NCBI GenBank assembly: GCA_022559845.1
Contig: CM040118.1
Location: 260,609,519 to 260,673,518 of the forward strand
Direction of reading: 5' to 3'
Source: Amorphophallus konjac
Taxonomy: Eukaryota > Streptophyta > Magnoliopsida > Alismatales > Araceae
DNA length: 64,000 nt
Part shown: piece after piece, positions 1 through 12,117 of the stretch
How the letters are laid out: each line of letters begins with the position of its first letter
Position numbering within the stretch: position 1 is the stretch's first letter
Translations under genes and position numbers: made by a program
The notes under the pieces: generated by a model
Database searches by the model: none
The model's input: the letters and a program-made list of their open reading frames with translations, nothing else
What the model was told of the DNA's origin: nothing

Positions 1-1351
1 ACCCTCAAAATTTCACGTCCATAGGTCAGGGGAATCAAGAGATAGAGGGACGTGAAGTTGCTGATTTGGTACTAGAACGAGCAGAATTAGGGCTGACTTC
101 CAGTCTGAAATTGACTATCTAGAAGGATTAATTGAGGTAGGTTATCGCATGAAAGGCTCAAATTTGAAGTCAGGAATAAAAGCCCTCTGATTTCATTCAT
201 TTTCATGCATTATATTTTGAGAATTTCATGTTTTATTAGGACTATGCATCTAGTTAAGTCTTCATGCATGAACTAGCCCTAAAGAAGTAAAAAGGAATTT
301 TTCTTGTTAATTACATGAGCCTATGCATATTGTTGGCCTACAATTGTTCTATCATGATTATGGAAGTTAAAGTATGTTGATTTCCAGGCATGATATGTCT
401 TTGTTAGCATTTTGTTTAGGTATCATTTAAATTCGGTTTCACACAGGGAGAGACGGTCTTCCTGTAGACCGCTATAGAACAGTCGCGGTCGTACAATAGA
501 CCGCTAACCGCAAGTGACCGTCATCCATTTGACCGTTTTCTATTTTTTCTAAATTTCTGCATTATTTTTACCCGAGACTTAATGCAGAAAAACCTATTTT
601 TAAGTATATTAAGCCTAGATAGATAGGTTTTATACCTGTTATATACTTAGTTATATTTACTGTTTATCATGATAGATTTCATGTTTTTATGCACATTGGT
701 ATTATTTTAACTTATGTTACTTTATGACCAAAATAATATATTTTGTAGTAAATACATGTTTCAAATGATTGATGATTCATGTTTTCACTTGATCACTACT
801 TTATCACGATTCTCTCTCATCTAAGAGTCATTTCTTAAGTACATGGCACATATTCCGGTATGTTGTCATTAGTTACACTTTTTGCACATTAGGAACACAA
901 TCTTGGACATGATGACCTCTCCTTTGGATAGTCCTTCTAATGGACTAGGAAATCTTATTTCAAGGCCTCCATAAGGCTCCGCGAGCCTGGGATTCCCACT
1001 AGGACGCCGAGCTGGTTGTACCATTAAAGTCTAATTGTCTAGAAAGCACTTATACGAGAGTCTTATATTCTGGACCCTTAGCGGCCATCTGGTTGACCAC
1101 CAGATTCTACTAGTGGCCATTCACTAGACCACTAACGGATCCTAAACAGTTCTCCACTAGACCCCTAAAGACTCCAGATGTCCTGTTTTCAAAATATCGA
1201 ACTGTCTTAGTTAACGGTCCTGAACTAGACAGCCATGATCAAGAAACGGTCCGATAAACGACTTCTAATGTCATGAGTTGATTAACCTGGGGTTTGACTC
1301 AAGGGTTGATTTTCGTATGTTACTAGATGGTCCAATTAATTATCTAGAACC
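1..1351. other. Repeat-derived noncoding DNA, Tat-leader-like
   Basis: No convincing reading frame is present. A stretch near 970-1030 (phrases on fallen 'gattcccactagg', 'ggttgtaccatt') resembles the untranslated leader of the Tat-type element at 53920-53980, where the same phrases occur in the same order. Short hairpins lie at 454-504. I infer the 5' leader of a second, diverged Tat-family element into which the gypsy element starting at 1352 inserted. The first 400 bases hold nothing I recognise. Confidence 0.45.
454..504. other. Two adjacent short hairpins
   Basis: CGGTCT at 454-459 pairs with AGACCG at 466-471 around a six-base loop. GCGGTC at 485-490 pairs with GACCGC at 499-504 around an eight-base loop. 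They resemble in size and spacing the hairpin modules of the Tat element on the right of the window, with different stem sequences. Confidence 0.6.
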
Positions 1352-1714
1352 TGTCACATTATTCGAAAGATGCCTAAGTAATTTTGAAAGAAAAAGGAAT
1401 GTACTGTTATGCTGCCGATTTATTTTCATGGCATAACCTAGTTATTAAATGCATTTATTGAAATCCCTATTTCTCAATAGAAGCATTCTTATTTTTGGTT
1501 ACCTTATCATTAAACTATAGTTGAAAATTGTACATTCTTGGCCATATTATTGTTATAAACGTGGAAGTAGCTTGATTTATACTTGAACATGCGGTTTGAG
1601 CACTGATTGTGTTCAAGGGCTCTATGCTAGTCCCCTCGGCTGATTGTCGGGAACATACTGTAAACCATGGGATATGATGCTACTGGGGTCACATTGCGCT
1701 GGGAGTACTTTCTT

Positions 1715-1722
1715 TATAAATA
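1715..1722 (+). promoter_or_regulatory. Probable TATA box of the old gypsy LTR
   Basis: TATAAATA within the LTR, about 60 bases before the point where the copia-type element inserted. It fits the U3/R position expected for the LTR promoter. Confidence 0.45.
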
Positions 1723-1768
1723 AGTGAAATATCCACATGGTGATCCACATAAATTCACGAAGTACTTG

Positions 1769-1773
1769 TTATT
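1769..1773. repeat. TSD ttatt, left copy
   Basis: Matches 48855-48859 at the other end of the minus-strand copia-type element. Five bases is the usual LTR-element duplication length. Confidence 0.75.
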
Positions 1774-2714
1774 TGTTGAGGTGTAATGGATGGATTCAGA
1801 GGGGGGTGAATGAATCCCCTTCGAAAATTTTGACCAATTTAAAAGATTAAGCAATAAACAGTAAGCTATGAGAAATTAAAGACTGGTTGGCTTAACTGAA
1901 TGTGAGCTATAATGAATCATGGACTAAACAGATGATAGCTGACTCTGGGCTATGATGAGGCACGCAGTCAAATAGATGGTCAGCGAAAGTAATGAACTAC
2001 TCAACAACTTCAAATAGTTTGCAGAAGTAGATTAAGCACACTAAGAAATCTTAAAGCACTCAGACAGAACAATGAATATAAATGCACCTAGGTATTCATC
2101 AAGTGAAAATCACATAAGAAATCAAACCACAGTAGATAGGAGATTTTTAGGTGGTTCGGTCTTCCAGACGTACATCCACCCCACACTCAACCCGAGTGTG
2201 GCTACCACTAATACACAACTTAAACGGCTGGGCATTACAGCTTGCCTACATCCGCTGACTAACAGCTTGCCCTGGGCCTTACAACTTATGCCATCCGCTG
2301 ACTAACAGCTTGTGTTGGGCCTTACAGCTTATGCCATCCGCTGATACACAGCTTCTGAAAATGGAATGTAAAATAGAAAAACAAGGATGATGAAATTCAA
2401 CGACTGAAAGCTGGAAATCAAATCATAAAATAAATAGCTCGCTCAGGAGCAATGTGCCTTGGATCTGATCCAGAGGCCACAGATCTTCATTCTCCTTTGA
2501 TCTTGCTGCTTCAACTATCTTCTTCTTTTCTCATGATCTCTCTGCTCTTTTCTCTCTTATTTTTCTTCTCTTCAGACTCTCGCTCTTTCTCTTTCCTCTC
2601 AGACTCTCACTCTCTCTTCTTCTTCTGCTGCTTTCTATTCTTCTCTTCTCTATCTATCGGATCTTTGTTTCTTTCTCACGATTTCTCTGTATCTTTTTCT
2701 GAGCGAACAGCCTC

Positions 2715-2723
2715 TATTTATAT
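2715..2723 (-). promoter_or_regulatory. Probable TATA box of the copia-type LTR
   Basis: Minus-strand reading ATATAAATA, followed in element sense by a GA-rich leader. The same site is at 11068-11076 in the other LTR, which as the element's 5' LTR would drive transcription. Confidence 0.55.
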
Positions 2724-2949
2724 GCAGCAGAGAGATGGGCGCGTGGGAACCACGTTTCCCGCCCAAACTCTCATCCAGATCTGAGTAGCACTGGCCACGT
2801 GGCATCATCTGGGCTTGTTGGCTTTTCACGTGTCACGAGCATGGCTATCCTTTCTACCTTGGATCACGTGCCCTCCTTAAGGTTCACGAACAATTGTCCT
2901 ATCAATATGTCAAACCCTTAGTCAGCATATGACAGCCAGACAAATGTAA

Positions 2950-4255
2950 GAATTGCACAGACTCAATAAAGCACTTGAGCAAGTGTGCACGGACTTAGAC
3001 TGTTCATAAGCCAAACATGGTTAGACTCTTATGACGATTTATGGCTAGCATGCTCAGACATGAAAACATGCACAGACTTAATATGGTTGTAGGGCTGATA
3101 GGTGCACAGACTTCGTGTGTACATGATGTAAAAGATGCACCGACCTTATATGCCATGAGCGTAAGGTGCACAGACCTTGCATGTGCGAGCAATAAGATTG
3201 CACCGACGCTATATGCACACTACACACAAAGTGCACTGACCTTCTACACCGACCCATTCTACACATAATGCAAACCTGCACCGACTCTAGTATGCAAGAA
3301 AGCAAAATTAGCATCGACGTTGAACAGGGAATTGCACCGACCTTATATGCAAAATTGACCTAATGTGCACCTACTTCTTTTATGCGAACTAAAAGATGTG
3401 CACCGACCGTATGCACACAAGATTTAAACATGCACCGACCTTAACAGTGAAGTGCACAGACCTTTAAGCTTCTCCAAATGAAGACTTGCACCAACCTTAG
3501 CAGAGATGTGCACCGACTTGGCCATGCCTTAAACCTATCATGCACAGACTTGCTACAGTGATGTGCACGGACCTTATGTGCACAATGCAAAAACATGCAT
3601 CGATGATATATGTGCTCCGACCTCTATGCAAGCTTATAATCAGTGACATGCACCGACCATGTGTGAAGTTCAATAGGGATTTGCACCGACCTTGTGAGAG
3701 TTTCTACGAAGACTTGCACCGATCTTGTATATAGACATACAAGTCGTGTACAGACTTTATATGCATTCTACAGTATCTGCACAGACCTCATATGCAACCT
3801 TGTAGAAATATGCACTGACTCTAACAAGGCTAACACACACTCTGCACAGACCTTGTATAGCATACTGCCAAACCTGCACTGACCTTCTATGTGCACAGGA
3901 GAAAGATGCACCGACCTTCTATATGCACAATGGAAATGTGCACCGACTTGCATTGAAAATGCTATGAGTATGCACCGACCTTGTGTATGAAGAAGCACGG
4001 CTAGCATCGACCTTGAACAGTGATGTGCTCAGACTTGAATAGCATATGCACAGATCTGAATAATGTATGCACAGACCTGAATAGTGTATATATGACACAT
4101 GCACAAACATTAATGAGTAATTAAACAAGGAATGAACTAACCATCTACACACGTAAGATAGGATATGCACTGATGTTGTATGCATAGGGCTGAAATCTGC
4201 ACCGAGGTAGAAGATGCACCGACCTCTTATATGCTTAGAAAACATGCACTGATCC
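2950..4255 (-). repeat. Minisatellite with ~32-bp period inside the LTR
   Basis: On the plus strand the core gtgcaccgacctt and close variants (cacagac, cactgac) recur about 43 times. Spacing is strikingly regular between 3650 and 4002, with consecutive starts 30-34 bases apart. Cores of about 12 bases are conserved while the AT-rich intervals vary. The partner LTR carries the same array. Confidence 0.85.
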
Positions 4256-4648
4256 AATGAGCAAACAGAGTTATAACATATGCATGCTTAACCAAACGTA
4301 TGACAACAACTGTAGACTCTTAAAGTCGACATTCTTATCGAGGTGTTCTGCCAACACCTTAGCCAGAACCCAGAGAAACAAGTGATATACACAAGAGCAG
4401 TGAGTATGCATGGTATGCATGGACCCTCTATATACATGGTGTGTGCCTGCAACCTGTTTGATGAAATGATTGTGCATTTCAGACATGAGTGTGCACTGAT
4501 TTCTTCATGACTTAGACAGATCCTTCAGTAAACCATGGAACCATACAAATGCAACATCAACACATATGATATTATGCACAGATGACGCATAGTGTTTGAC
4601 ATCATCGAAACCACAGGGGTACAACAATCAAACCACAGGGATACAACA

Positions 4649-4665
4649 ATCTCCCCCTTTTTGAT
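4649..4665 (-). other. Polypurine tract of the minus-strand copia-type element
   Basis: Minus-strand AAAAAGGGGGAGAT directly abuts the LTR start TGTTG. This is the expected plus-strand primer site. A second similar tract lies at 4725-4745. Confidence 0.75.
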
Positions 4666-7475
4666 GATGGCAACACTATGAGTCATAAAATAAAATAACA
4701 TGTTGACTCATATCAAACTATTCTCCCCCTTTGACTTCATCAAAAAGGAAATAGTTTGATATTTAGAAATACAAACATGCATGACATGGTTGAGCTCTCC
4801 CTTTCCAAATAAATTACAACAAATGGACAGAGCGAATCAAGGAACCCTTCTCCCCCATAAAACGTGAGATGTATGGAAGTGGAGATAGGACCACAAGAAC
4901 AGCCAAGAATGAATATCAAGCTGAGCAAGGAGAAATCAAACTAATCTCCCCCTTAATACCAGAAGGATGCTGATGAGTTAATCTTCCCATTTGACAAAAT
5001 AAAGGAATTGGAGTGAGAAATGTCATCAGACATACAAAATTAAGTCTGATACCAATTGTTAGGGAAAGTGATATCAACAAGCAAGAGGCATCAAGATCAG
5101 TGAGCACAATGGAATTTTTGAATTTCAACATTGAATAGAAACTGAGCATGGAATGATCAAGGACAGTGAGCAAAGAATTGAGCATTGAAATGGCTGGGTT
5201 AGTGAGCACAAAAAGATTTTCAATAGGATACCAATTTCATAAATCGTAATAAAAGAATTCAGACTCTTCTGTTATAAGAGATTATGAATGAGTCTAAACT
5301 GACCAGCATGATTTAAGCATGATGTATACATAGTTTGTCAATGAAATTCAATACTCATATCTGAAATCAAGTTTTAATGAAGATGAATCAATTGTACATA
5401 TGATATTCTTGTTTAACCTCCTTCTTTCTTACTCATTCAAATTCAATGACTCCTTTGAGAGTTACATAAGATAGTATTGAGATTAAACACTTATGAGTGT
5501 ATCTAAACTCGTATGTGGTTACCCTAATTTTCTAGATTTTTTTTTTGATCAGCACTTTATTTTTCCTGAGTAATCTTGGTTAATCAACACATTTTTACAT
5601 GAGGCACAACACGTCTTAGGTGAAGTGACCCAGTTACTCAATGTGATAACTGTATTGCCTCTCAAACATGAGAACAGAGGTAGCAATTGGAGTGTCTTTT
5701 TACATGAGGAAACACCTTGATTAGAGGTCGGAATCCCCAGTTACTCAACACAACTATGCCATTGCTCTGCCAGAGTTTCAAACATTTTACAGCAGAGGTA
5801 ACTATGGCACTTCATGACTTGGGTTGACCCCATTTTTTGGATAGAGGACCCAGTTTCTCAGTGACCAAAGTCATTGCTCTGACCAAGATTTCTTCCAACT
5901 ATTTTTCAGATTCTTCAGACAATTTTCAGTAGACTGAAATGTTTAAAAATAATACCTACTACATGTATCTTAACCAAAGAAGGCCATGGTTTTAAAATTT
6001 TAGATTTCAGAAGGTTTTGCATGAAATTACATGAAACAATTGGTTAAGATTTATTAAAATAATGATTTAGATATTTTCAATTCTTTTACATCCAAACTTA
6101 ATGAATATATTAGACTTAAATCAATTTGATTCATCAGACATTCTTAAACCAGTATAATAGAAGATTCTTCTTTTCAAAATATGTTAGATTTATGATTTGG
6201 GTATACAAATTGAAATCTTTCCAATTTCAGATAAATCAAAACATTCAGTAGCAACCAATCAATAGGAGCAAAAGACATTATCAAGCATGCATAGAAGGTG
6301 AAAGAATTGAAACACATGCTTATGCATCAGACTATTTTTCAGGAGGCAATGAGTTTACAAGGATGCAGCATGGGGTATGCACAAGAGTAATTCAGTTCAG
6401 AAACCAATAGCTGAGTCTGGAGTTTAGTCAGACTAGCTTGACAATTGTGACAAAATGAATTCAAGAGAGGCTCTCCTTCAGCAAATTAAGGAGTAGCAGA
6501 CAGAGACTCCAGATTCAAGGCAAGTGAGAATTCAGATAATGACAGTAGAGATTGACTGGAGTCAATCTGATGTAAGCCGCTAATACACAAGAATAGGAGA
6601 ATGATTTAAATGGCTAGATAGGAAGAGTTCAGCTTGTGAAAGACTAATAAGTTTACAATGCTCCCCCTATCTAGATGCAGTGAGTCCCTTCTTTTTTGAA
6701 TTTTTTGAAATTAGTGATACTAAGTGATATGCATTGCAATTCACTACATGTGTTCATATGCAAAAATTTTCTTAAAAGCATTACATGATCATGAGTGGCA
6801 TGAACATCATGCAGGAACAGCTTGACTCCCCCTGATTATATGCAACAAAATTCAGAATTCTAAATGCCACAAGTGCATGACCATTTATGCATCTACTCCC
6901 CCTGAATGCATGATCTCAAACATTCTTTTTGAAATTTTCAAGATTCAATGATATGCAACTAATATCTATATGTATGCAAATGCATTAACTACTCATGAAT
7001 GACATGAAGACCCTGCAGGGAATTAGACTAAACAGATATGCATTATATACACGAGATGCTTTGCACTGACTCCCCTGAAATTATGCAACATATTAGGATT
7101 CTAAATGCAACATGTGCAATGACAAGATGCAGGGAGTTTGACAAATTATGCATCATAACATATACAACCATTTATTGCAGCAATTAACATATCAGACATC
7201 AGTCACATGTAATTCAGATTATCATAAAATAACATTCAATTCACTCTCAACCCAAAGTATGCACAGATCATTCAGTAAATGTATTTGAGAAGCTATGAAT
7301 AACAAGTAAAATTAAGATATGAGCATGTATGCATGAAATGCAACTGATTGAAAGAAAATTTTCTAAATTAAAAGATCGAACATGTCAAGTGCAAAGATGG
7401 GGTTTTACCAAACTTGGGTGCCTTGGCTTATTCACTTATTTATTTCTTTCCAAGGCACACCTGCGAAGCATTTCC
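4666..7475 (-). other. Long noncoding region between gag and 3' LTR
   Basis: No reading frame resembles protease, integrase, RT, RNase H or an envelope-like protein. It contains several GGGGGAG-type tracts in element sense (near 4735, 6663, 6827, 6896, 7070) and a reiterated module at 5555-5905 that also occurs in the plus-strand copia element. This is the place where pol would be expected in a complete element. Confidence 0.6.
5555..5905 (-). repeat. Reiterated noncoding module shared by both copia families
   Basis: In element sense about three diverged copies carry the phrases cagagcaatg, a ctgagaaactgg/gagtaactggg phrase and a cctcatg phrase. Two copies of a related module lie at 20880-21075 in the plus-strand copia element, also downstream of gag. 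Confidence 0.6.
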
Positions 7476-9976
7476 TCATTTTGCACCAGCAGGTACCCAA
7501 GGGGTCCTGGGTCTTGCATAGTCAGTGGCGCCTCTAGAGGGTGCTTTCAGCCTTTTCTGAGCTAGAAGATCATCAGAGTTCATAATAAAACAATTATGCA
7601 TAGAATGCCCATATTGTCCACAGTAATGACAATAACCTGAGGTTCTCACAATTTTCTCAAATGAATGACTATTAGATTTTTTTGAGTAAGAAGGCATGTT
7701 ATCATTTTTGACATGAGATTTTCTTTTATCATAGTCAGCAAATCAGCATTCTCTAGCCTTATGACTTGATTTTCTACAATTAAAGCACTGAATATGCTGA
7801 CTGTTTGAAATAGATTTATTTCTATGAAAACCATGATTTACAGAATATTCAGCATGAACATTATGAAAGTGAAGTTTCTTCTTTTGATTGGCAGACCAGC
7901 ATTTGGCTGCCATGTGGCCTTTCTTACCACAGTTATAACAATAAGAAGACTTTCTTCTTTCAACAACTGACCAGTAGTGACTAGCCCTATGGCCTAGCTT
8001 TCCACAATTGAAACACAGAACATGCTGGTTCATTGAGGCAAACTTATTCCTACCAAACACATGTTGATTCTCATAAGGATTTGTATGATGAGAATACAAT
8101 TTACCCTTATTTTTAGCAGCATTCACATTTTTACAAGCATTGATATCATCAATTCTCATAACATGGCAGTCATGCATCATATGCCCTGCCCTACCACAAT
8201 AGTGACATGAATTAATTTCCGAGTTTGCGTGTAAATGAGTTTGAGAGTTTTTAACAGCATGCACTGATGAATTATCAGGATTCTTAGAATTAGCAGAATG
8301 AATAGAGTTCATAGCACTAGCAGAAACAACTCTAAATTTATGCAGATTGGCATTCTTTTTCTGCTTTTCAGTCTTTTTCAAGTTCTTATTTTGGTTTCCA
8401 GTTCTTTGAGCAGTAAATTGAAAAGTAGGTGTAATAGAACTAGAAACACAAGAAGTTTAAGTTTTATTTCTAAATTTCATTTTATTGACAGGGTTATAAC
8501 CCAACCCTTCCTTCTGAAAATTTATTTTAACTCCAAGGATCTTATAAAGATTATCCTTCCCTTTAACAAATTCGGACAATGAATTTCTTAGATCCTGGAT
8601 TTCAGATTGTAAAGATGAAACATTAAGTTCATAGTCAACAATTCCAGTCTCACATGAAATGATCTGTTTATGCAGTGCATCTTTTAGATTTTTCAATGTT
8701 TCAATTTTCTGTTTTAGCTCTTGTTCCTTGTTGACTTCAGTTTCTTTCAAAATACATTTTTCCTTTTCAATTGTCAGCAATTTTTCTGATATAATAGTGT
8801 TTAAAACCATGAGTTTCTTATTTTGCTCTTTCAAATTTTTGTTTTCATCCATCAGAGTTTCTTAAGATTCTTCTACTTCATTTTTCTTTTCAAGCAACAA
8901 ATGATTTTTATCTTTTAAGGATGCATTCAAATTCTTCAGCATATCAATCTCAGAATAAAGATATTCGATCACTTCTTTTAGAAATACGCATTCATCATTA
9001 TCTTCTTTTGAGCATGTGTTTTCTGCTTCAAGGGATTTATTCCTAAGACTGTCATTCTCAGATTTTAATCTGTTGAATTCAGATTTCACCTTGTTTAATT
9101 CATGTAATTTCATTTTACGTTTGTCAATTTCAGCTCTCAGAACTTCATCTTCAACATAATCAGATACAGCATAGTTGACAGATTTCATTTCCTCTTTCAA
9201 TGATTTATTTTCTTTTCTCAAATTTTCAATTTCTTTTTTACAAGAGGAAACCATAGATTTTTCTTTTTCAATACTCAGCACTCTGTCAGTCATGACAGCG
9301 TTCAGTTCCTCCATTTTTAACATTTCATCATTACTTGTACTCAATTTTTCTTCTAATTCAAAAATTCTCAGATTAAGTTCTTCATTCTCATCTTTTAATG
9401 AGCATGGTTGTTTCTTGTATGTATGAACAGTAGATGAACATTCATCATAGGATTGTTTCAGTTTCGAACAATTTTCATAAGAAACATTAGAACTAATCTG
9501 ATTAATCTTTTTCTTATACTTTTTATTCTTAGATTGCATCTTTCTAGATTTCTTTAGAAGTTCATCATACATCACTATCAGTTCATCAAATGAAATATCT
9601 TCTGATCCGGAGCTTACCTGAGATGATGTTTCCTCTTGTTGATCAGAGTTGTGATTACCCTAGTTGGCCATCAGGCATTCTTCTCCCTTCTTCTCATGAA
9701 TGGCAACCACCGCATCCAGGATTTCCTTTCCAGAATTGCATCTGAGAACAAGAGGAAATTTGTCAACATTCATTGCAGCATTCAATTAAGAACCATATTA
9801 TTTTCTCTGTCCTTCAATCTGTCCTCATCAGACCACTTAGTATGGTCATGAGACAGTTTATGTGGGCCGTTTGATACAAGATTCTACAGATTGGAGTCAG
9901 TGGAATTCATGTAAGTACATAGACCGCCTAGCCAGCTGCTAAAGTTAGAACCATTGAAAATCATAAGAGAAGCCAT
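7476..9976 (-). pseudogene. gag: Broken copia-type gag with five zinc knuckles
   Basis: The Gag protein would form the particle and bind element RNA. Reading from the likely ATG at 9976, the N-terminus (FNGSNFSSWL) matches the start of the plus-strand copia gag, then breaks by stops and frame changes. The piece 9575-8862 (237 residues) and 8852-8457 are lysine/glutamate-rich coiled coil. The piece 8381-7743 carries zinc knuckles CHYCGRAGHMMHDC, CFNCGKLGHRASHY (last Cys replaced by Tyr), CYNCGKKGHMAAKC and CFNCRKSSHKAREC. A fifth, CHYCGQYGHSMHNC, is in 7697-7476, which ends near a TPWVP phrase typical of this Gag type. An in-frame TAG lies at 9662-9660. Damage means it cannot be translated whole. 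Confidence 0.85.
9612..9620 (-). promoter_or_regulatory. Splice-donor-like CAG|GTAAGC inside gag
   Basis: Minus-strand CAGGTAAGC sits about 40 bases after the in-frame TAG at 9662-9660. The surrounding catcatctcaggtaagctc is the same as at 15420-15438 in the plus-strand copia gag. It may only be the conserved coding string SSQVSS; splicing is unproven. Confidence 0.3.
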
Positions 9977-10112
9977 TGAAATACAACCGAATAGATTTAG
10001 ATCTTAAGAGCTTGAAAACAATATCTGAAAAATACACCACACTGGAACTATAAAGTATGAAATCAAACAAGCAGGATCATTTGCAGATCGTTGGATCTAG
10101 AAGTTAGAGACC

Positions 10113-10124
10113 GCTCTGATACCA
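10113..10124 (-). other. tRNA-Met primer binding site
   Basis: Minus-strand TGGTATCAGAGC, complementary to the 3' end of plant initiator tRNA-Met, two bases inside the LTR that ends at 10127. It fixes the element's orientation as minus. Confidence 0.88.
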
Positions 10125-11067
10125 ATTGTTGATGTGCTATGGACGGATTCAGAGGGGGGGTGAATGAATCCCCTTCAAAAAATTTGCCAATTTAAAAGAT
10201 TAAGCTACAAACAGTAAGCTATGAGGAATTAAAGACTGATTAGCTTAACTGAATGTGAGCTATAATGAAACATGGACTAAATAGATGATAGCTGACTCTG
10301 GGCTATGATGAGGCACATAGTCAAATAGATGGTCAGCAAAAGCAATGAACTACTCAGCAACTTCAAACCGTTTGCAGAAGTAGATTAAGCACACTAAGAA
10401 ATCTTAAAGCACTCAGACAGAACAATCAATATAAATGCACCTAGGTATTCATCTAGCGAAAATCAGATAAGAAATCAAACCATAGTAGACAGGAGATTTT
10501 TAGGTGGTTCGGTCCTCCAGACCTACATCCACCCCACACTCAACCCGAGTGTGGCTTCCGCTGATACACAGCTTAAACGACTGGGCATTACAGCTTGCCT
10601 ACATCCGCGTACTGACAGCTTGCGCTGGGCCTTACAGCTTATGCCATACGCTGACTAACAGGTTGCGCTGGGCCTTACAGTTTATGCCATCCCCTTATAC
10701 ACAGCTTCTAAAAATGGAATGTAAAATAAAAAAATAAGGATGATGAAATTCAACGACTGAAAGCTGTAAATCAAATCATAAAACAAATAGCTCGCTCAAG
10801 AGCATTGTGCCTTGGATCTGATCTAGAGGCCACATATCTCCATTCTCATTTGATCTTGCTGCTTCAACTATCTTCTTCTTTTCTCACGATCTCTCTACTC
10901 TTTTCTCTCTTATTTTTCTTCTCTTCAGCCTCTCGCTCTTTCTCTTTCCTCTCAGACTCTCACTCTCTCTTCTTCTTCTTTTGCTTTCTATTCTTCTCTT
11001 CTCAATCTCTCTGATCTCTATTTATTTCTCACGATTTCTCTGTATCTTTTTCTGAGCGAATAGCCTC

Positions 11068-11076
11068 TATTTATAT
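11068..11076 (-). promoter_or_regulatory. Probable TATA box, 5' LTR of minus-strand copia-type element
   Basis: Minus-strand ATATAAATA matching 2715-2723 in the other LTR. In this LTR it would drive genomic transcription. The 5' end of the LTR is separated from it by the nested insertion only upstream, so the site is intact. Confidence 0.5.
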
Positions 11077-11753
11077 GCAGCAGAGAGATGGGCGCGTGGG
11101 AACCACGTTTCCCTCCCAAACTCTCATCCAGATCTAAGTAGCACTGGCCACGTGGCATCATCTGGGCTTGTTGGCTTTCCACGTGTCACGAGCATGGCTA
11201 TCCTTTCTACCTTGGATCACGTGCCCTCCTTAAGGTTCATGAACAATTGTCCTATCAATATGTCAAACCCTTAGTCAGCATAAGACAGTCAGACAAATGT
11301 AAGAAATGCACAGACTCAATAAAGCACTTTAGCAAGTGTGCACGGACTTAGACTGTTCATAAGACAAACATGGTTAGACTCTTATGATGATTTATGGCTA
11401 GCATGCTCAGACACGAAAACATGCACAGACTTAATATGGCTGTAGGGCTGAGAGGTGCACAGACTTCGTGTGTGCATGATGTAAAAGATGCACCGACCTT
11501 ATATGTCATAAGCATAATGTGCACAGACCTTGCATGTGCAAGTAATAAGATTGCACCGACCCTATATGCAAACTACACACAAAGTGCACTGACCTTCTAC
11601 TGAATGCACAGGCTATAGAAATATGTACCGACCCCATGTACCATAGACTTAACATGCACAGTCTAGCTACAATGATTTGCACTGACCTTAGTTGAGCTGA
11701 GGCAGAAAGTGCACCGACCCATTCTATGCATAATGCAAACCTGCACCGACTCT

Positions 11754-11758
11754 AGTAT
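11754..11758. repeat. TSD tagta, left copy
   Basis: Matches 47507-47511. The uninterrupted target is visible at 3291-3305 in the other LTR (ctctagtatgcaag), confirming the insertion. Confidence 0.85.
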
Positions 11759-12117
11759 GTTGGGCATGTGTATGACATGTGTACTCTATTGTTTTGATGA
11801 TGTCTGACTATGTATGTTGGGATTGTGTATAACATACTTTTGTTTCAATAATGCTTAACTATGATTCATTAATATAGTTTGACCTAAATTTGATAGCGAC
11901 AAATACACATGCATCAAGGTCAAGCCTACACCGGCACAAAGATTGAGGCATTAGTCTGCACAAGAATCAAGGTAGAATCATGGTTTCACAGAAATCCATG
12001 AAGTCAAGGCAAATGCAACTGTTGGAGATGATACACACACTGAAGTATCACAATAAAAGTGTCAGCTCCAACAACAGATGTGTCGACACTACAGCCATTA
12101 CTCAGCGACCAAAAAAG

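Larger units (their letters stand above)
1352..1773 (+). repeat. Left part of the 5' LTR of an old Ty3/gypsy element
   Basis: The piece begins TGTCAC and its continuation at 48860-49505 ends GTGACA, giving matching inverted ends. The continuation is followed at once by a tRNA-Met primer site and a gypsy gag. The two parts were separated by a 47-kb insertion flanked by the duplication ttatt. Reassembled, the LTR is about 1.07 kb. The left boundary rests on the inverted ends only, because the 3' LTR is outside the window. Confidence 0.7.
1774..4648 (-). repeat. 3' LTR (element sense) of the minus-strand copia-type element
   Basis: About 2.88 kb. It aligns along its length with 10127-11758 joined to 47512-48854. 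In element sense it carries a minisatellite of AAGGTCNGTGCA units, a TATA box at 2723-2715, a GA-rich leader (2500-2700) and an end in CAACA. Short reading frames inside it come from the repeat array and look non-coding. Confidence 0.88.
10127..11758 (-). repeat. 5' LTR (element sense) of the minus-strand copia-type element, left piece
   Basis: Homologous to 1774-3300. It includes the polypyrimidine block (GA-rich in element sense), a TATA box at 11068-11076 and the start of the 32-bp array. It is cut at 11758 by the plus-strand copia multimer and resumes at 47512. It holds about 113 bp of extra array (11601-11713) absent from the partner LTR. Confidence 0.85.

Noticed and set aside
2950..4255. 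CRISPR-like spacing of short repeats
   Set aside because: The conserved core is only about 12 bases and degenerate, spacers are related AT-rich tracts, there are no cas genes, and the context is a plant LTR.
3004..4257. Several 60-110-codon frames rich in CTDL and SVHL strings
   Set aside because: They are translations of the 32-bp array in different frames and recur in both LTRs with it.
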